Shown one piece after another: positions 11,822 through 30,347 of a stretch of DNA of 64,000 nt; within the stretch, counting starts at the first letter, position 1; each line of letters starts with the position of its first letter. Below the pieces are notes generated by a model. It was not told where the DNA came from, ran no database searches, and saw only the letters and a list, made by a program, of their open reading frames with translations. Source of the DNA: Elusimicrobiota bacterium (GTDB taxonomy: Bacteria > Elusimicrobiota > Elusimicrobia > FEN-1173); the NCBI GenBank assembly GCA_016722575.1, contig JADKIY010000001.1:62001-126000 (forward strand), written 5' to 3'. Position numbers and translations under genes: made by a program.

Positions 11822-12208
11822 TTATTTCTTCTCAGCGGCCTTGGGCCGTTTGGCGCCGTACTTCGAGCGCCCCTGCCGTCGGTCCGTAACGCCCGTGGCG
11901 TCCAGGGGACCGCGGATGATGTGGTAGCGCACGCCGGGCAAGTCCTTCACGCGGCCGCCGCGCACCAACACGATCGAGTGTTCCTGCAAATTGTGGCCGA
12001 CGCCGGGGATGTAGGCCGTGACTTCCATGCCCGTCGAGAGCTTCACGCGGGCGACCTTGCGGAGGGCCGAGTTGGGCTTTTTGGGCGTCGTCGTGTAAAC
12101 GCGCGTGCACACCCCGCGGCGCTGCGGCGAGGATTTGAGGGCGGGCGCCTTGGTCTTGTAGCCGAGAGGCTCCCGGCCGGCGCGCACCAATTGATTCGTT
12201 GTCGTCAT
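11822..12208 (-). CDS. rpsL: Ribosomal protein S12
   Basis: Small-subunit S12, 128 aa, at the decoding centre. The segment [18 protein letters not shown] contains the lysine altered in streptomycin-resistant mutants, and [21 protein letters not shown] contains the second resistance site with the aspartate that can be methylthiolated. Both look wild type. It begins [14 protein letters not shown]. rpoC ends 3 nt upstream, so the beta and str operons are fused here. Confidence 0.98.
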   Translation of the reverse strand: MTTTNQLVRAGREPLGYKTKAPALKSSPQRRGVCTRVYTTTPKKPNSALRKVARVKLSTGMEVTAYIPGVGHNLQEHSIVLVRGGRVKDLPGVRYHIIRGPLDATGVTDRRQGRSKYGAKRPKAAEKK

Positions 12209-12211
12209 TGA

Positions 12212-15200
12212 TTATCTCCCCGAAGCGGCCGCTTTGGCCTTGTCGGCCCGCGCGCGGTCGTAAAATCCGGATCCCGTTGGAATGAGGTGCCCGATGATGA
12301 CGTTCTCTTTCAAGCCCCGCAGGGGGTCCAACTGCCCCGTGGCGGAGGCGTCCGTGAGGACGCGGGTCGTTTCCTGGAAGGACGCCGCCGAGATGAAGGA
12401 ATCCGACGACAGCGAGGCCTTCGTGATGCCGAGCAGAATGGGCTGGGCGTCGGCCGGATCGTTTTTGGCGTCCCCGACGCGCTTGTTCTCCCGGTTGAAG
12501 CGGACTTTGGAGACCACTTCGCCGGCCAGGAAATCCGTGTCGCCCGACTTCGTGATGAGCACGTTGGACAGCATCTGCCGAACGATGATTTCGATGTGCT
12601 TGTCGTTCATGCCCACGCCCTGCAGGCGGTACACTTCCTGGATTTCGTTGACCAAAAATTCCTGGACTTCCTTGGCGCCGCGCACGCGCAGAATGTCGTG
12701 CGGGTTGACCGAGCCGTCCGTCAGGGGTTCGCCCACGCCGACGCGGTCGCCTTCGTAGACCACCAAGTGCTTGCCCTGGGGGATGCTGTAGTCCCGGGCC
12801 AGGCCGGTTTCCTCGTTGGTCACGGTGACTTTCATCGTGCCGCGGGCCGTCTGGCCCAGCTTCACGACGCCGTCGATTTCGGAGACGACCGCCGAGTTGC
12901 GCGGCTTGCGCGCTTCAAAAAGTTCCGCCACGCGGGGGAGACCGCCCGTGATGTCCTTGGTCTTGGACACTTCCTGGGGAATCTTGGCCACCACGTCGCC
13001 CGGCTCCACCTTGTCGCCGTCCTGGACCACGATGTTCGTGTCCACCGGGAGGGGGTAGCTGGCTTCTTTCTTGTTGCCCTTCATGACCAGGACCGAGGGG
13101 TGCAGCTGCTCGGCGCGGTGCTCGATGATCACGCGTTCGATCAGGCCCGTGATGCGGTTGCGCTCTTCGTGCATGGTGATGCCGTCCACCACGTCCTGGA
13201 GCTTCACGGCGCCTTCGTACTCGGAAATAATGGGGAGGGAGTAGGGGTCCCACTCGGCCAGGATCTCGCCGGACTCCGCCTTTTTGCCGTCGGCGATTTT
13301 GAGGCGCGCGCCGTAGGGGATGTCGTAGTGTTCCCGCTCCTGCCCGCCGCCGGTTTCGCGGATGGAGAGGACGCCGTTGCGGGAGACGCAGATGAGCTCC
13401 CCGTTCCGGTTTTTGATGGTGCGGAAATTGATGAACTTGACCGTGCCGCCCTTTTCGGTGACGACCTGCGAGCGCTGAATGACGCGGCTCGCCGTGCCGC
13501 CGATGTGGAAGGTGCGGAGGGTCAGCTGGGTGCCGGGTTCGCCGATGGACTGGGCCGCGATGACGCCCACGGCTTCGCCGATCTCGACCAAGCGGCCGTT
13601 GGCCAGGTTCAGCCCGTAGCACTTGGCGCAGACGCCGTGCTCCGCTTCGCAGGTGAGCACCGAGCGGATCCGGATGCGGTCGATGCCCGAGGCCGCGACC
13701 TGTTTGGCCTGGGCCGCGGTGATCATGTGGCCCGGCTTGACCAGGAGCTCGTCGGTCATGGGGTTCACCACGTTGTCCAGGGTGAACCGGCCGACCAGGC
13801 GCTCTTCCAAAGGTTCGATGATGTCTTCGCCCGAGCGGATGGTGCCGATGCGGATGCCGTTGATGGTGCCGCAGTCGTCCGCGGAGACCACGATGTCGTG
13901 GGCCACGTCCACCAGGCGGCGGGTGAGGTAGCCGGCGTCCGCGGTTTTGAGCGCGGTGTCGGCCAAGCCTTTTCGTCCGCCGTGGGTGGAGATGAAGTAT
14001 TCCAACACGGTCAGGCCTTCGCGGAAGTTCGAAATAATGGGGGACTCGATGATTTCACCGACGGCGCCGGTGATCTTTTTCTGGGGTTTTTGCATCAAAC
14101 CGCGCATGCCGGCCAATTGCCGGATCTGCTGGCGGCTGCCCCGGGCGCCGGAGTCGGCCATCATGAACACCGAGTTGAATTTGGCTTCCTTGGGGTTGAA
14201 GACGGCCAATTCGGTCTTCTTCATGTCGTCGAACATGACGTCGGCGATTTGGTCGGTCACGTGGGTCCACAAGTCGATGATCTTGTTGTAGCGTTCGGAA
14301 TCGGTGATCACGCCGGCTTTGGACTGCTTCTCGATGTCTTTGATTTCGACTTTGGCTTTCCGAACCAGCTCTTCCTTGAGTTTCGGAATGTGCATTTCGG
14401 AAATGGAAATCGACAGGCCGGCGCGGGTGGCGTGGCGGTAGCCCAGCCGTTTGACCTCGTCCAGAAACACGACGGTGCGGGAGACGCCCAGCTCGCGGTA
14501 GCAGCGGTCCACCAAGCCCACCAATTCTTTTTTGGAAATCGGCTGGTTGAGGTAGCCCAGCTCCGGGGGGACGACTTCGTTGAAAAGGACGCGGCCGACG
14601 GTCGTGTAATGTTTCCACTTGGCGGCGTTGTGGATGTCTTTTTCGCCCAGGCCCTCTTCCGTCAGCGGGTTGACCCCGTCGACTTTGATGCGGGCGTGCA
14701 GGTCGATCTCGCCGGTCTGCTGGACGGAAATCACTTCTTCCCGGGTGCCGAAAATCTTGCCTTCGCCGGGGACGCCGAGCTTTTCCTTGGTCAGGTAGGC
14801 GCAACCCAAGACCATGTCCTGGCTGGGCACGGCGATGGGGCGGCCCGAGGCGGGCGACAAAATGTTGTTGGTGGCCATCATGAGAATGCGGGCTTCCAAC
14901 TGGGCTTCAAGCGAGAGCGGCACGTGGACCGCCATCTGGTCGCCGTCGAAGTCCGCGTTGAAGGCGGCGCAGGTCAGCGGGTGCAGCTGAATGGCCTTGC
15001 CTTCGATGAGCACCGGCATAAAGGCCTGGATGCCCAGGCGGTGCAGCGTCGGGGCGCGGTTCAGGAGCACGGGGTGGCTTTTCGTCACCTGTTCCAAAAT
15101 GTCCCACACTTCGGGCTTCACGCGTTCCAGCATGCGCTTGGCGGCCCGGAGGGTGCAGTTTTCGCGTTTCATCAATTCGTGGATGATGAAGGGCTTGAAG

Positions 15201-16369
15201 AGTTCCAGGGCCATCTCTTTGGGGAGACCGCACTGGTGGAGCTTCAGGTTCGGGCCCACGACGATGACGGAGCGGCCGGAATAGTCCACGCGTTTGCCGA
15301 GGAGGTTCTGGCGGAAGCGGCCCTGTTTGCCCTTCAAAATGTCCGAGAGGGACTTCAAGGGGCGGTTGCCCGCGCCCACGACCACTTTGCCGTGGACGCC
15401 GTTTTCCAACAGCGCGTCGACGGCTTCCTGGAGGAGCCGCTTCTCGTTGTGCACCATGACTTCGGGGGCGCGCAGGCCCTCGATGTGCTTCAACCGGTTG
15501 TTTCGGTTGATGATGCGGCGGTACAAATCGTTGAGGTCCGAGGTGGCGAAGCGGCCGCCTTCCAGGGGCACCAAGGGGCGGAGGTCCGGCGGGATGACCG
15601 GCAGGACCGTCAGCACCATGTTCTCGGGGCGGGTGGCGGAGCGGACGAAGCCTTCGAGAATTCGGAGGCGTTTGACCAGCCGGGTTTTTTCGGCTTCCGA
15701 GGTGGCTTCCTTCAAATTGGCGCGGACTTCGACGGCTTCTTTCTTGACGTCGATTTCTTCCAGCAATTGGCGGATGGCGCCGGCGCCGATGCCCACCTTG
15801 ATCTTGCCTTTGGTGTCGTCGTAGGCTTTGTGGTGTTCCTCGTCGGTCAGGAGCTGGCGCGCCTTGTACTTGGCTTTGCCGTCGGCGTCTTTCCAGTCCT
15901 CGAGCACGATGTGCCGGGCGTAATAAACGACCTTTTCCAGGTCGGACAGCTTCAAATTGAGCAGCGTGCCCATGCGGGAGGGCGACTTGCGCAGGAACCA
16001 CACGTGCGCCACGGGGACGGCCAACTCGATGTGGCCCATCCGCTCGCGCCGAACTTTGGATTCGGTGACTTCGACGCCGCAACGATCGCACACGACGCCT
16101 TTGTACTTGATGAATTTGTACTTGCCGCAGTTGCACTCCCAGTCCCGCACGGGGCCGAAAATGCGCTCGCAGAACAGGCCGTCGCGCTCGGGCTTGAAGG
16201 TGCGGTAGTTGATGGTTTCGGGTTTCCGCACTTCGCCGTGGCTCCAGGACGAAATCTGGTCCGCGGAGGCGATGGTGAGGCGCACCGCGTCGAAGTTGGT
16301 GAAATTCAACCCGGTGGGGGCCTTCTTCTTGGTGGATTCTTTTTTACGTTCGGCAAAAAGGGTCGTCAC
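12212..16369 (-). CDS. rpoC: RNA polymerase beta' subunit
   Basis: Largest RNAP subunit, 1385 aa. The N-terminal zinc site is visible (CNCGKYK then CDRCGVEV). The catalytic metal motif [12 protein letters not shown] is intact, and the second zinc site reads [14 protein letters not shown] start at GTG 16369, 2 nt after the rpoB stop, with AAGGAG overlapping that stop; [12 protein letters not shown] then leads into the conserved [15 protein letters not shown]. The frame is open far upstream but that is antisense-phase coding of rpoB. Slightly short of the E. coli length, without a large insertion after the trigger loop. Confidence 0.98.
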   Translation of the reverse strand: MTTLFAERKKESTKKKAPTGLNFTNFDAVRLTIASADQISSWSHGEVRKPETINYRTFKPERDGLFCERIFGPVRDWECNCGKYKFIKYKGVVCDRCGVEVTESKVRRERMGHIELAVPVAHVWFLRKSPSRMGTLLNLKLSDLEKVVYYARHIVLEDWKDADGKAKYKARQLLTDEEHHKAYDDTKGKIKVGIGAGAIRQLLEEIDVKKEAVEVRANLKEATSEAEKTRLVKRLRILEGFVRSATRPENMVLTVLPVIPPDLRPLVPLEGGRFATSDLNDLYRRIINRNNRLKHIEGLRAPEVMVHNEKRLLQEAVDALLENGVHGKVVVGAGNRPLKSLSDILKGKQGRFRQNLLGKRVDYSGRSVIVVGPNLKLHQCGLPKEMALELFKPFIIHELMKRENCTLRAAKRMLERVKPEVWDILEQVTKSHPVLLNRAPTLHRLGIQAFMPVLIEGKAIQLHPLTCAAFNADFDGDQMAVHVPLSLEAQLEARILMMATNNILSPASGRPIAVPSQDMVLGCAYLTKEKLGVPGEGKIFGTREEVISVQQTGEIDLHARIKVDGVNPLTEEGLGEKDIHNAAKWKHYTTVGRVLFNEVVPPELGYLNQPISKKELVGLVDRCYRELGVSRTVVFLDEVKRLGYRHATRAGLSISISEMHIPKLKEELVRKAKVEIKDIEKQSKAGVITDSERYNKIIDLWTHVTDQIADVMFDDMKKTELAVFNPKEAKFNSVFMMADSGARGSRQQIRQLAGMRGLMQKPQKKITGAVGEIIESPIISNFREGLTVLEYFISTHGGRKGLADTALKTADAGYLTRRLVDVAHDIVVSADDCGTINGIRIGTIRSGEDIIEPLEERLVGRFTLDNVVNPMTDELLVKPGHMITAAQAKQVAASGIDRIRIRSVLTCEAEHGVCAKCYGLNLANGRLVEIGEAVGVIAAQSIGEPGTQLTLRTFHIGGTASRVIQRSQVVTEKGGTVKFINFRTIKNRNGELICVSRNGVLSIRETGGGQEREHYDIPYGARLKIADGKKAESGEILAEWDPYSLPIISEYEGAVKLQDVVDGITMHEERNRITGLIERVIIEHRAEQLHPSVLVMKGNKKEASYPLPVDTNIVVQDGDKVEPGDVVAKIPQEVSKTKDITGGLPRVAELFEARKPRNSAVVSEIDGVVKLGQTARGTMKVTVTNEETGLARDYSIPQGKHLVVYEGDRVGVGEPLTDGSVNPHDILRVRGAKEVQEFLVNEIQEVYRLQGVGMNDKHIEIIVRQMLSNVLITKSGDTDFLAGEVVSKVRFNRENKRVGDAKNDPADAQPILLGITKASLSSDSFISAASFQETTRVLTDASATGQLDPLRGLKENVIIGHLIPTGSGFYDRARADKAKAAASGR

Positions 16370-16371
16370 GG

Positions 16372-20175
<3,804 letters not shown>

Positions 20176-20244
20176 TCGAGTCCTGTCTGACCTTGGGGGT
20201 CGATCAAGGGGAAATGAATTCCGTTGATTCGAGTCCGAATTCTC

Positions 20245-20631
20245 TTATTTCACTTCAACCGTGGCGCCGACGTCCACCAACTTCTTCTTCATGTCTTCGG
20301 CGGCGGCTTTGTCCAAACCTTCCTTCACCGGCTTCGGCGCCGCTTCGACGAGATCCTTGGCTTCTTTCAAGCCGAGGCCCGTGAGCTCGCGGACGACTTT
20401 AATGACGTTGATCTTCGCCGCGCCCGCGCCCATGAGAACGACGGAGAAACTCGTCTTCTCTTCGGCCGCCGGGGCCGCGCCCGCCGCTCCGCCACCGGCC
20501 GCCACCGCGACCGCCGCGGGAGCCGCGGTGATTCCGTATTTATCTTCCAAGCCCTTGACGAGCTTGTGTACGTCCAAAACGGTCCATGCGTCGATGGATT
20601 CGAGGACGTCGTCTGCTGTGCACTTTGCCAT
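20245..20631 (-). CDS. rplL: Ribosomal protein L7/L12
   Basis: Stalk protein L7/L12, 128 aa. N-terminal dimerisation segment, an Ala/Gly hinge ([16 protein letters not shown]), and the C-terminal factor-binding domain with [33 protein letters not shown]. It recruits EF-G and EF-Tu to the ribosome. Lies 39 nt after rplJ; usually made in excess over L10, and the spacer has room for a separate strong ribosome binding site (GGAGGAAGACC before the ATG). Confidence 0.98.
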   Translation of the reverse strand: MAKCTADDVLESIDAWTVLDVHKLVKGLEDKYGITAAPAAVAVAAGGGAAGAAPAAEEKTSFSVVLMGAGAAKINVIKVVRELTGLGLKEAKDLVEAAPKPVKEGLDKAAAEDMKKKLVDVGATVEVK

Positions 20632-20670
20632 GGTCTTCCTCCTCCGAGAGGGCGTTTGCCCTGAAAACGA

Positions 20671-21207
20671 TTAGTGGGACTGCTTTTCTTTTTGCTTGGC
20701 GATCTGGTCGAGCGCGCCGGCCAGATTTTGAAGATGCGCGTTGAGCACGCCGTGGAACCCCTGGAGGGGCCCCTGCAAACGACCCAACAACTGCGCCAAC
20801 AAAACGTTGCGCGACGGCAGAGACGCCATGGCCTTGATCTCGGCGGGCTTGAGGATTTTGCCGTTGATGTAGCCCGCGCGGATCTTCCAGTTCTCGTGGG
20901 CTTTTTCGAACTCCACCAGAACTTTGAGGCCGGCGATCGCGTCGCCTTTTTGAATCACCAGGGCCGATTGGCCGGTGAAGAAATCCGAAAACGCCCCGTC
21001 GATCCCCTTGTTCTTCAGGGCGATCTTCGCCAGGCGGTTTTTGACGATTTGGCATTTCGCCTTGATCGGGCGAAGCTTGCCGCGGAGCTCGTTGAGCTCC
21101 GGGGTCTTGACGCCGACGTAGCCGGCGACGACCAACCCCTCCAGGCCGTCAAAATCCTGGGTGAGGGTTTGAACCGATTCTTCTCGTTCTTTGCGTAAGC
21201 TGGGCAT
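20671..21207 (-). CDS. rplJ: Ribosomal protein L10
   Basis: Stalk base protein L10, 178 aa. It binds 23S rRNA near the GTPase centre and holds L7/L12 dimers through its C-terminal helix (LQNLAGALDQIAKQKEKQ). It is recognised from VKTPELNELRGKLRPIKAKCQIVKNRLAKIAL and from its place before rplL. rplK and rplA, which commonly precede it, are absent; the rRNA operon is upstream instead. In many bacteria L10 represses its own mRNA through a structured leader, and the leader here is structured. Confidence 0.97.
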   Translation of the reverse strand: MPSLRKEREESVQTLTQDFDGLEGLVVAGYVGVKTPELNELRGKLRPIKAKCQIVKNRLAKIALKNKGIDGAFSDFFTGQSALVIQKGDAIAGLKVLVEFEKAHENWKIRAGYINGKILKPAEIKAMASLPSRNVLLAQLLGRLQGPLQGFHGVLNAHLQNLAGALDQIAKQKEKQSH

Positions 21208-21228
21208 CGTATTTTTCCCCGTAAAAAC

Positions 21229-21263
21229 AAAAAAACACTCCCACCGACGGTGAAGAGTGTTTT
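21229..21263 (-). terminator. Attenuator-like hairpin in rplJ leader
   Basis: On the minus strand a near-perfect stem (AAAACACTC at 21263-21255 pairing with GAGTGTTTT at 21240-21232, plus an inner CACC/GGTG) is followed by TTTTTTTG and five more T. It ends only 22 nt before the rplJ ATG. This has the form of an intrinsic terminator, so it could act as an attenuator controlled by L10 or L10-L12 binding in the leader. Alternatively it could be a leaky terminator at the end of the rRNA unit. Confidence 0.6.
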
Positions 21264-21317
21264 CTTCAACGCGTCCCGGTCCTCGTAAGCCTTAGGAGGT
21301 CGGGCCGCCCTCCGAAC

Positions 21318-21347
21318 AAAAAAAAGGGCGCCTCGGTAGGGAGGCTC
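21318..21347 (-). terminator. Hairpin plus U8 tract downstream of 5S rRNA
   Basis: On the minus strand GCCTC (21345-21341) pairs with GAGGC (21334-21330), followed by GCCC and eight T. The stem is short (5-6 bp), so termination strength is uncertain. It lies about 135 nt after the 5S gene and could close the rRNA transcript. A candidate rplJ promoter lies upstream of it, so it may also be part of the rplJ leader. Confidence 0.45.
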
Positions 21348-21435
21348 ACTCGAGCCAATTCAGTCGCGGTGAGTTGCGACCCCTACGGTCATTGCCGCAT
21401 GGCTATGGAAATGGATCGCCCGGAAAGGGCAACAC

Positions 21436-21464
21436 ATTGTATGAAAAGTGCGTCCAAAACGCAA
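21436..21464 (-). promoter_or_regulatory. Candidate promoter for rplJ operon
   Basis: Minus-strand -35 TTGCGT (21464-21459), 17-nt spacer, -10 TACAAT (21441-21436). The expected start is near 21429, leaving a leader of about 220 nt before rplJ that contains two hairpin-T-tract elements. The -35 resembles those of rRNA P2 and of two plus-strand genes in this window. Confidence 0.5.
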
Positions 21465-21481
21465 GCGTCAGGAGCACAACT

Positions 21482-21598
21482 CCCGGCACTGACTTACTCT
21501 CCCGGGACCTTGCGGTCCAAGTACCATCAGCGCGGATGGGCTTAACGGCCGTGTTCGGAATGGGAACGGGTGTGACCCCATCGCGACAAGCACCGGGA
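21482..21598 (-). rRNA. rrf: 5S ribosomal RNA
   Basis: About 117 nt. The internal region CCATTCCGAACACGG is the conserved 5S loop segment, and the ends TCCCGGTG (5') and a 3' segment reading GTGCCGGGA pair as helix I with wobble pairs. It follows 23S by about 105 nt. Ends are set from the helix I pairing, so an error of 1-3 nt is possible. Confidence 0.92.
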
Positions 21599-21658
21599 AT
21601 TCTGCCCCCGTACGACGTGCGTTTGGATTGGAAAGAGCCGGACCGACGGTCCTCAACT

Positions 21659-21679
21659 CACGGATAGGAAAGTCAAGCG
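21659..21679 (-). repeat. 3' half of 23S processing stem
   Basis: This 21-nt segment is the reverse complement of 25166-25186 with a single mismatch. The two segments flank the 23S gene, so in the precursor RNA they would form a long duplex of the kind cut by RNase III to release pre-23S rRNA. Confidence 0.8.
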
Positions 21680-21703
21680 CTTCTCATGTTGGATTCACAG
21701 ATG

Positions 21704-25073
<3,370 letters not shown>

Positions 25074-25165
25074 GCATCTTTGAATCCTCAGTCGCACCAC
25101 GCTTCTCTCCGCCGGGGCATACGTCACCCCAGCGTCGTAAAGCTCGGTACAACTACATAATTAGA

Positions 25166-25186
25166 CGCTTGACTTTCCTATTCGTG
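25166..25186 (-). repeat. 5' half of 23S processing stem
   Basis: Reverse complement of 21659-21679 (20 of 21 bases pair). It lies about 93 nt upstream of the mature 23S 5' end and directly after a boxA element, the normal layout of a 23S leader. Confidence 0.8.
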
Positions 25187-25197
25187 TGTCAAAGAAC
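25187..25197 (-). promoter_or_regulatory. boxA antitermination element in 16S-23S spacer
   Basis: Minus strand reads GTTCTTTGACA, matching boxA elements of rRNA operons where NusB and S10 bind. An equivalent element is in the leader of the 16S gene. It sits between tRNA-Ala and the 23S processing stem. Confidence 0.6.
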
Positions 25198-25319
25198 CGT
25201 CGCTCCCGTGGACCTCAACCAGCGTCCAGAGGACGGCTTACTGCAAAATTTTATGAAGGAACGTTGCTTCCGGACCGCCACCGCGGAACACCGGCAGGAA
25301 CTTCGAATCTTGTTTCAAA

Positions 25320-25392
25320 TGGAGCTGGCCGGGATTGAACCGGCGGCCTCCTGCTTGCAAAGCAGGCGCTCTCCCAGCTGAGCTACAGCCCC
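25320..25392 (-). tRNA. tRNA-Ala (TGC)
   Basis: 73 nt. Acceptor GGGGCTG pairs with CAGCTCC (one wobble), D arm AGCTCAGCTGGGAGAGC, anticodon stem CCTGC/GCAGG around loop TTTGCAA with anticodon TGC, and T arm with GGTTCAATCC. The 3' CCA is not encoded. Second tRNA of the rRNA spacer. Confidence 0.96.
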
Positions 25393-25491
25393 GGCCCGAC
25401 AAATCGGATCACCTTGATTGACCGGGGAGCCCATGCGAATCAGGCAGGGCCAGCCCCGTGCGGCTTCTTGCTCGTCGGGGTTCCAGAAATC

Positions 25492-25565
25492 TGGGCGGAA
25501 GTGGACTCGAACCACCGGCCTCACCCTTATCAGGGGTGTGCTCTAACCAGCTGAGCTATCCGCCC
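25492..25565 (-). tRNA. tRNA-Ile (GAT)
   Basis: 74 nt. Acceptor GGGCGGA pairs with TCCGCCC; D arm TAGCTCAGCTGGTTAGAGC; anticodon GAT in loop CTGATAA flanked by ACCCC/GGGGT; T arm with GGTTCGAGTCC. The 3' CCA is not encoded. Order 16S-Ile-Ala-23S is the classic bacterial arrangement. Confidence 0.96.
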
Positions 25566-27234
<1,669 letters not shown>

Positions 27235-27451
27235 ATCGTTGTTCCCAAACCCTTGCGGGCTTAGGAATCGAAACTTATGAGGTTTGGTTTACGGCTCTTC
27301 ATTGATGGAATTGCTTGAGTTGTAAAACACAAGCTTTATTACACCTGAACGTCGTTTACCAATAAGCATCGGAGGATGCCCCGCTTCACCGTATCGATGG
27401 TGCGACACGGGTCCGCTTGGGGCGCTCATCCGCCTGCGTTTTTTGGCTCTA

Positions 27452-27463
27452 TGTCAAAGAACA
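27452..27463 (-). promoter_or_regulatory. boxA antitermination element in rRNA leader
   Basis: Minus strand TGTTCTTTGACA, very close to the boxA consensus. It lies between promoter P2 and the 16S gene, about 220 nt before 16S. Confidence 0.65.
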
Positions 27464-27480
27464 TTTCAAATTGGGTCCGC

Positions 27481-27510
27481 ATTGTACAAAAAAAAGTACG
27501 CGGGGCGCAA
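27481..27510 (-). promoter_or_regulatory. rRNA operon promoter P2
   Basis: Minus strand -35 TTGCGC (27510-27505), 18-nt spacer with eight T, -10 TACAAT (27486-27481). The start would be near 27474, just before the boxA. The -35 is weak, so activity is less sure than for P1. Confidence 0.5.
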
Positions 27511-27625
27511 ATGGCCCCCTTCAAAGAATACATCCTTTGTATCCTCTGGCACCGGTTCGCGGGTGAACCGGATCTCTTCATGTCAAAACTCGGCGCGGTG
27601 GAACTTCACCGCTGTTCAGGGCTCA

Positions 27626-27653
27626 AGTATACCAAACGAAAAAAAATTGTCAA
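27626..27653 (-). promoter_or_regulatory. rRNA operon promoter P1
   Basis: Minus strand -35 TTGACA (27653-27648), 16-nt T-rich spacer, -10 TATACT (27631-27626). Near-consensus sigma70-type promoter about 390 nt upstream of 16S. The AT-rich stretch upstream of the -35 could act as an UP element. Tandem P1-P2 promoters are usual for rRNA operons. The remaining stretch between 27235 and 27735 holds only leader sequence, including an inverted repeat CCGGTTC/GAACCGG near 27552-27570. Confidence 0.75.
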
Positions 27654-27735
27654 CACTTTTTTCAATTTATTTTTCACAATGGGAAGTGTCGGATCCGCGA
27701 GCGCCCAAAGCGGGACTTTTCCGACGGAGAAGAAC

Positions 27736-29796
27736 GTGAATCTCTCGCATTCCACCGCCCCGTCCCGGCGCGGCCCGATCGCCGGGCTGGACCGTCCCTT
27801 GGGGCTTCTGACCTTGGCCGGCGTGGCCGTTTTCCTTTCCGGGGCCCGGGCGGCGTATTGGCCGCTCATCGCCGCCGGTCTTTTCTTTCTCGCCGCCTTC
27901 GTCGACAGCGCGCCGAACCCGGGGACGCGCACCGACGGAAGAAACCGCCGGGTCGCCGCCTTTTTTCTCTGGACCGTGCTGGCCTGGGGGGTTTCCCTCT
28001 GCCCTCCGGCGGGAACCGAGAGCGTTCTGAAAGTCGGAATTTTTCTCGCCTTCGGCTGGCTCGCTTCACGCTGGAACGACGATCACCGGCGGTTCTTCAA
28101 GATTTTGGTCTTGGCGGGCGCCCTGGCTTACAGCGCCGGAGCGGTATTGGGAACATTTTTTCCTTCGCTCACCGATGCCGGCCTTCCCCGCAACCCCCAA
28201 TACAAATCCTTCTGGTTGGTCGCCGGAACCTTAATGGTTCTGCCCGACGCCCTCGGTCTTTCCGGGGCCAAGCCCCAAAAGGCTTCCGGCGTTGCGCGTC
28301 GCGCGGCGGGATGGATTCTTCCGGCCTTTTTTCTCCTCGGACTTTTGTTGTTTCGTTCCCGGAGCGGCCTCATCGCGGTGTCCGTCGGCGCCGGCGCCTT
28401 GATCCACCGTCGGTGGGGCGCCCGCGGTCTTCTCTGGTTTGTCCTTTCTTTGGCGGCCGCGGCGGTCTTGGCGCCGGTCTCCCGGACGGCGGCGGTCTTG
28501 AAAACCATGGACCCCTTCGGTTGGTCCCGCCTGGCCATTTGGAAAGCGGCGGCGGCGGGCGTCCTGGACCGTCCGCTATTCGGCTGGGGGCCCGGCCTCT
28601 TCGCCCGCCTTTACGGCGCCCACCGAGGCCCTTTTCCCCATCAATGGATTCGCTTCGATCACGACCATTCCTTCGCCCACAACGATTTCCTTCAATTGGC
28701 CGCGGAATACGGCCTTCCGGCGCTCCTTCTGGCGGGGGCGGCTTTCGGGCCGGCGCTGACGAGGGCCCGACGAGCGGCGGATCCGACTCGCTGGGCCCTG
28801 CTGTTGTCCGCCGCGGTGTTTTGCGTGTTCAATTTTCCTTTTTATTCCCCGGTTAACCTCCTGTTGGCCGCCGGCGTATTCTTTGGACTTTCCCCGGAAC
28901 CGGATCGGTTTTCCCCACCGGTCGGGCGCGATCGGGCGCTTTGGCGCGCCGCCTTCGCCGTTCTCGGCGGGATCGCCCTCGGCGCGTTTATCGCCGCCCG
29001 GTCGGACCGTGGGGGTTTCGTTTTCACCAAAGCGCAATTGGAGAACCGGCTGAACCGGGCGGATGCCTTGGTGCACCCGCCGGTCGGCGGGACATCGGAC
29101 CCCGCCGAAGCGGAGGCCCTTCTCCGGGAGGTGCTCCGGCGTTGGCCCGACCATCCCGAGGCGGGTCACGCCCTGGGCCATTTGTTGATTGAACACCGCG
29201 CTCCCCCGAAGCTTGAAGAAGGCCTCCCCTGGCTGACCCGGGCGTCAATTCTCCAACCCACCCGGGCGACTTGGTGGATGGAGTTGTCCGGGGCCCAGGC
29301 GACCCTGGGCCGCTGGCCCGACGCCTTGGAATCGGCGCAAAACGCCCTGCGACTGGAACCGGAATACGCCGATGCTCAATGGATGATCGCCCGGGCGTTG
29401 ACCCGGATCGGCGACCCCGCCGAGGCGGAGCGATTTCTGGCTCCCCTGCGGGCCCTGCCCCCCGAAGATTCCGCCTCCCTTTCCGGGTACGGCCGGACCA
29501 TCGCCCACCGGGATCGCGACGCCTATTTGCTCGAATCCGCCTACGCCCAACTGAGGCTCCACAACCCCACCGCGGCGCTGACGTTCCTGTCCGAACGCAC
29601 CGCTCCTCCATCGGCGGAATCCCTGGCGCTTGCCGTCGGCGCTTACTTGGCTCGCCGGGACCGCCCCTCCGCCCGCCGACTCTGGAACGACCTTCGAAAG
29701 GGGTTCCCGGAAAGTCCGGCTGTTAAATTGCTGGCGGAGGCTTTCGAAGCCGTCAATGGGAAGGCCCCAAAAGGTAAAATACGAGCCACCCCATGA
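27736..29796 (+). CDS. O-antigen ligase-like membrane protein with TPR domain
   Basis: About 686 aa. The first 430 residues form roughly 10 membrane segments with a Wzy/WaaL-type region: SRSGLIAVSVGAG, then a large loop with GWGPGLFARLYGAHRG and HDHSFAHNDFLQLAAEYG, where HND(F/Y) is characteristic. From about 440 on there are tetratricopeptide-like repeats (EAEALLREVLRRWPDHPEA; DALESAQNALRLEPEYADA). Likely role: polymerase or ligase acting on lipid-linked glycans at the outer face of the inner membrane. I chose GTG 27736 because GGAGAAG precedes it; an in-frame ATG at 27679 lacks a ribosome site. It overlaps the next gene by 4 nt. Confidence 0.8.
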   Translation: MNLSHSTAPSRRGPIAGLDRPLGLLTLAGVAVFLSGARAAYWPLIAAGLFFLAAFVDSAPNPGTRTDGRNRRVAAFFLWTVLAWGVSLCPPAGTESVLKVGIFLAFGWLASRWNDDHRRFFKILVLAGALAYSAGAVLGTFFPSLTDAGLPRNPQYKSFWLVAGTLMVLPDALGLSGAKPQKASGVARRAAGWILPAFFLLGLLLFRSRSGLIAVSVGAGALIHRRWGARGLLWFVLSLAAAAVLAPVSRTAAVLKTMDPFGWSRLAIWKAAAAGVLDRPLFGWGPGLFARLYGAHRGPFPHQWIRFDHDHSFAHNDFLQLAAEYGLPALLLAGAAFGPALTRARRAADPTRWALLLSAAVFCVFNFPFYSPVNLLLAAGVFFGLSPEPDRFSPPVGRDRALWRAAFAVLGGIALGAFIAARSDRGGFVFTKAQLENRLNRADALVHPPVGGTSDPAEAEALLREVLRRWPDHPEAGHALGHLLIEHRAPPKLEEGLPWLTRASILQPTRATWWMELSGAQATLGRWPDALESAQNALRLEPEYADAQWMIARALTRIGDPAEAERFLAPLRALPPEDSASLSGYGRTIAHRDRDAYLLESAYAQLRLHNPTAALTFLSERTAPPSAESLALAVGAYLARRDRPSARRLWNDLRKGFPESPAVKLLAEAFEAVNGKAPKGKIRATP

Positions 29797-30347
29797 TCGC
29801 CAGGACCCCCACCCCGCTGGAAGGACTTTTAATCCTGGAACCCCGCGTGCACCGGGACCCCCGGGGGTATTTTTTCGAGGCGTACAACGAAAGGGATTTT
29901 AGAGAAGCGGGGCTACCGACCGATTTCGTTCAAGACAACGTGAGCGTTTCGGTCAAGGGAACCCTTCGGGGACTTCATTTTCAGCGGGCGCCCCACGCCC
30001 AGGGGAAACTGGTTCGGGTCCTGTCGGGATCCGTCTTCGACGTGGCCGTGGACATGCGGCCGTCTTCGGCCACGTTTGGAAAATGGTTCGGGTTGGAGTT
30101 GTCTGACGAAAACGGCCGGGCCCTCTACCTTCCTCCGGGCTTCGCCCACGGGTTTCTGGCCGCCGCCGAGCGGACCCTTTTTCATTACAAAGTAACGACC
30201 CTCTATCGGCCCGGCGCCGAGGCAACCTTGAGGTGGGACGACCCGACGGTGAATGTTCAATGGCCCACCGCGGCGCCCCCGATCCTATCCGAAAAAGACG
30301 CCGGCGGTCTCCCCTGGGCCGAGGCCATCCGGCACTTGGCCGTCTAA
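29793..30347 (+). CDS. rfbC: dTDP-4-dehydrorhamnose 3,5-epimerase family
   Basis: 184 aa, the normal length for RmlC. It epimerises the dTDP-4-keto-6-deoxy sugar on the way to dTDP-rhamnose. Family blocks: EPRVHRDPRGYFFEAYNERDF, LRGLHFQRAPHAQGKLVRVL with the catalytic histidine, FDVAVDMRPSSATFGKW, and YLPPGFAHGFL. The ATG overlaps the stop of the O-antigen ligase-like gene (ATGA), so the two are cotranscribed. The companion genes rfbA, rfbB and rfbD are not in the window, so rhamnose supply must be encoded elsewhere, or the substrate may be a related sugar. Confidence 0.9.
   Translation: MIARTPTPLEGLLILEPRVHRDPRGYFFEAYNERDFREAGLPTDFVQDNVSVSVKGTLRGLHFQRAPHAQGKLVRVLSGSVFDVAVDMRPSSATFGKWFGLELSDENGRALYLPPGFAHGFLAAAERTLFHYKVTTLYRPGAEATLRWDDPTVNVQWPTAAPPILSEKDAGGLPWAEAIRHLAV

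Noticed and set aside
27376..27735. Longer N-terminal starts for the O-antigen ligase-like gene (27376 or 27679)
   Set aside because: These regions overlap the rRNA promoters and lack a ribosome site. GTG 27736 has a good Shine-Dalgarno.
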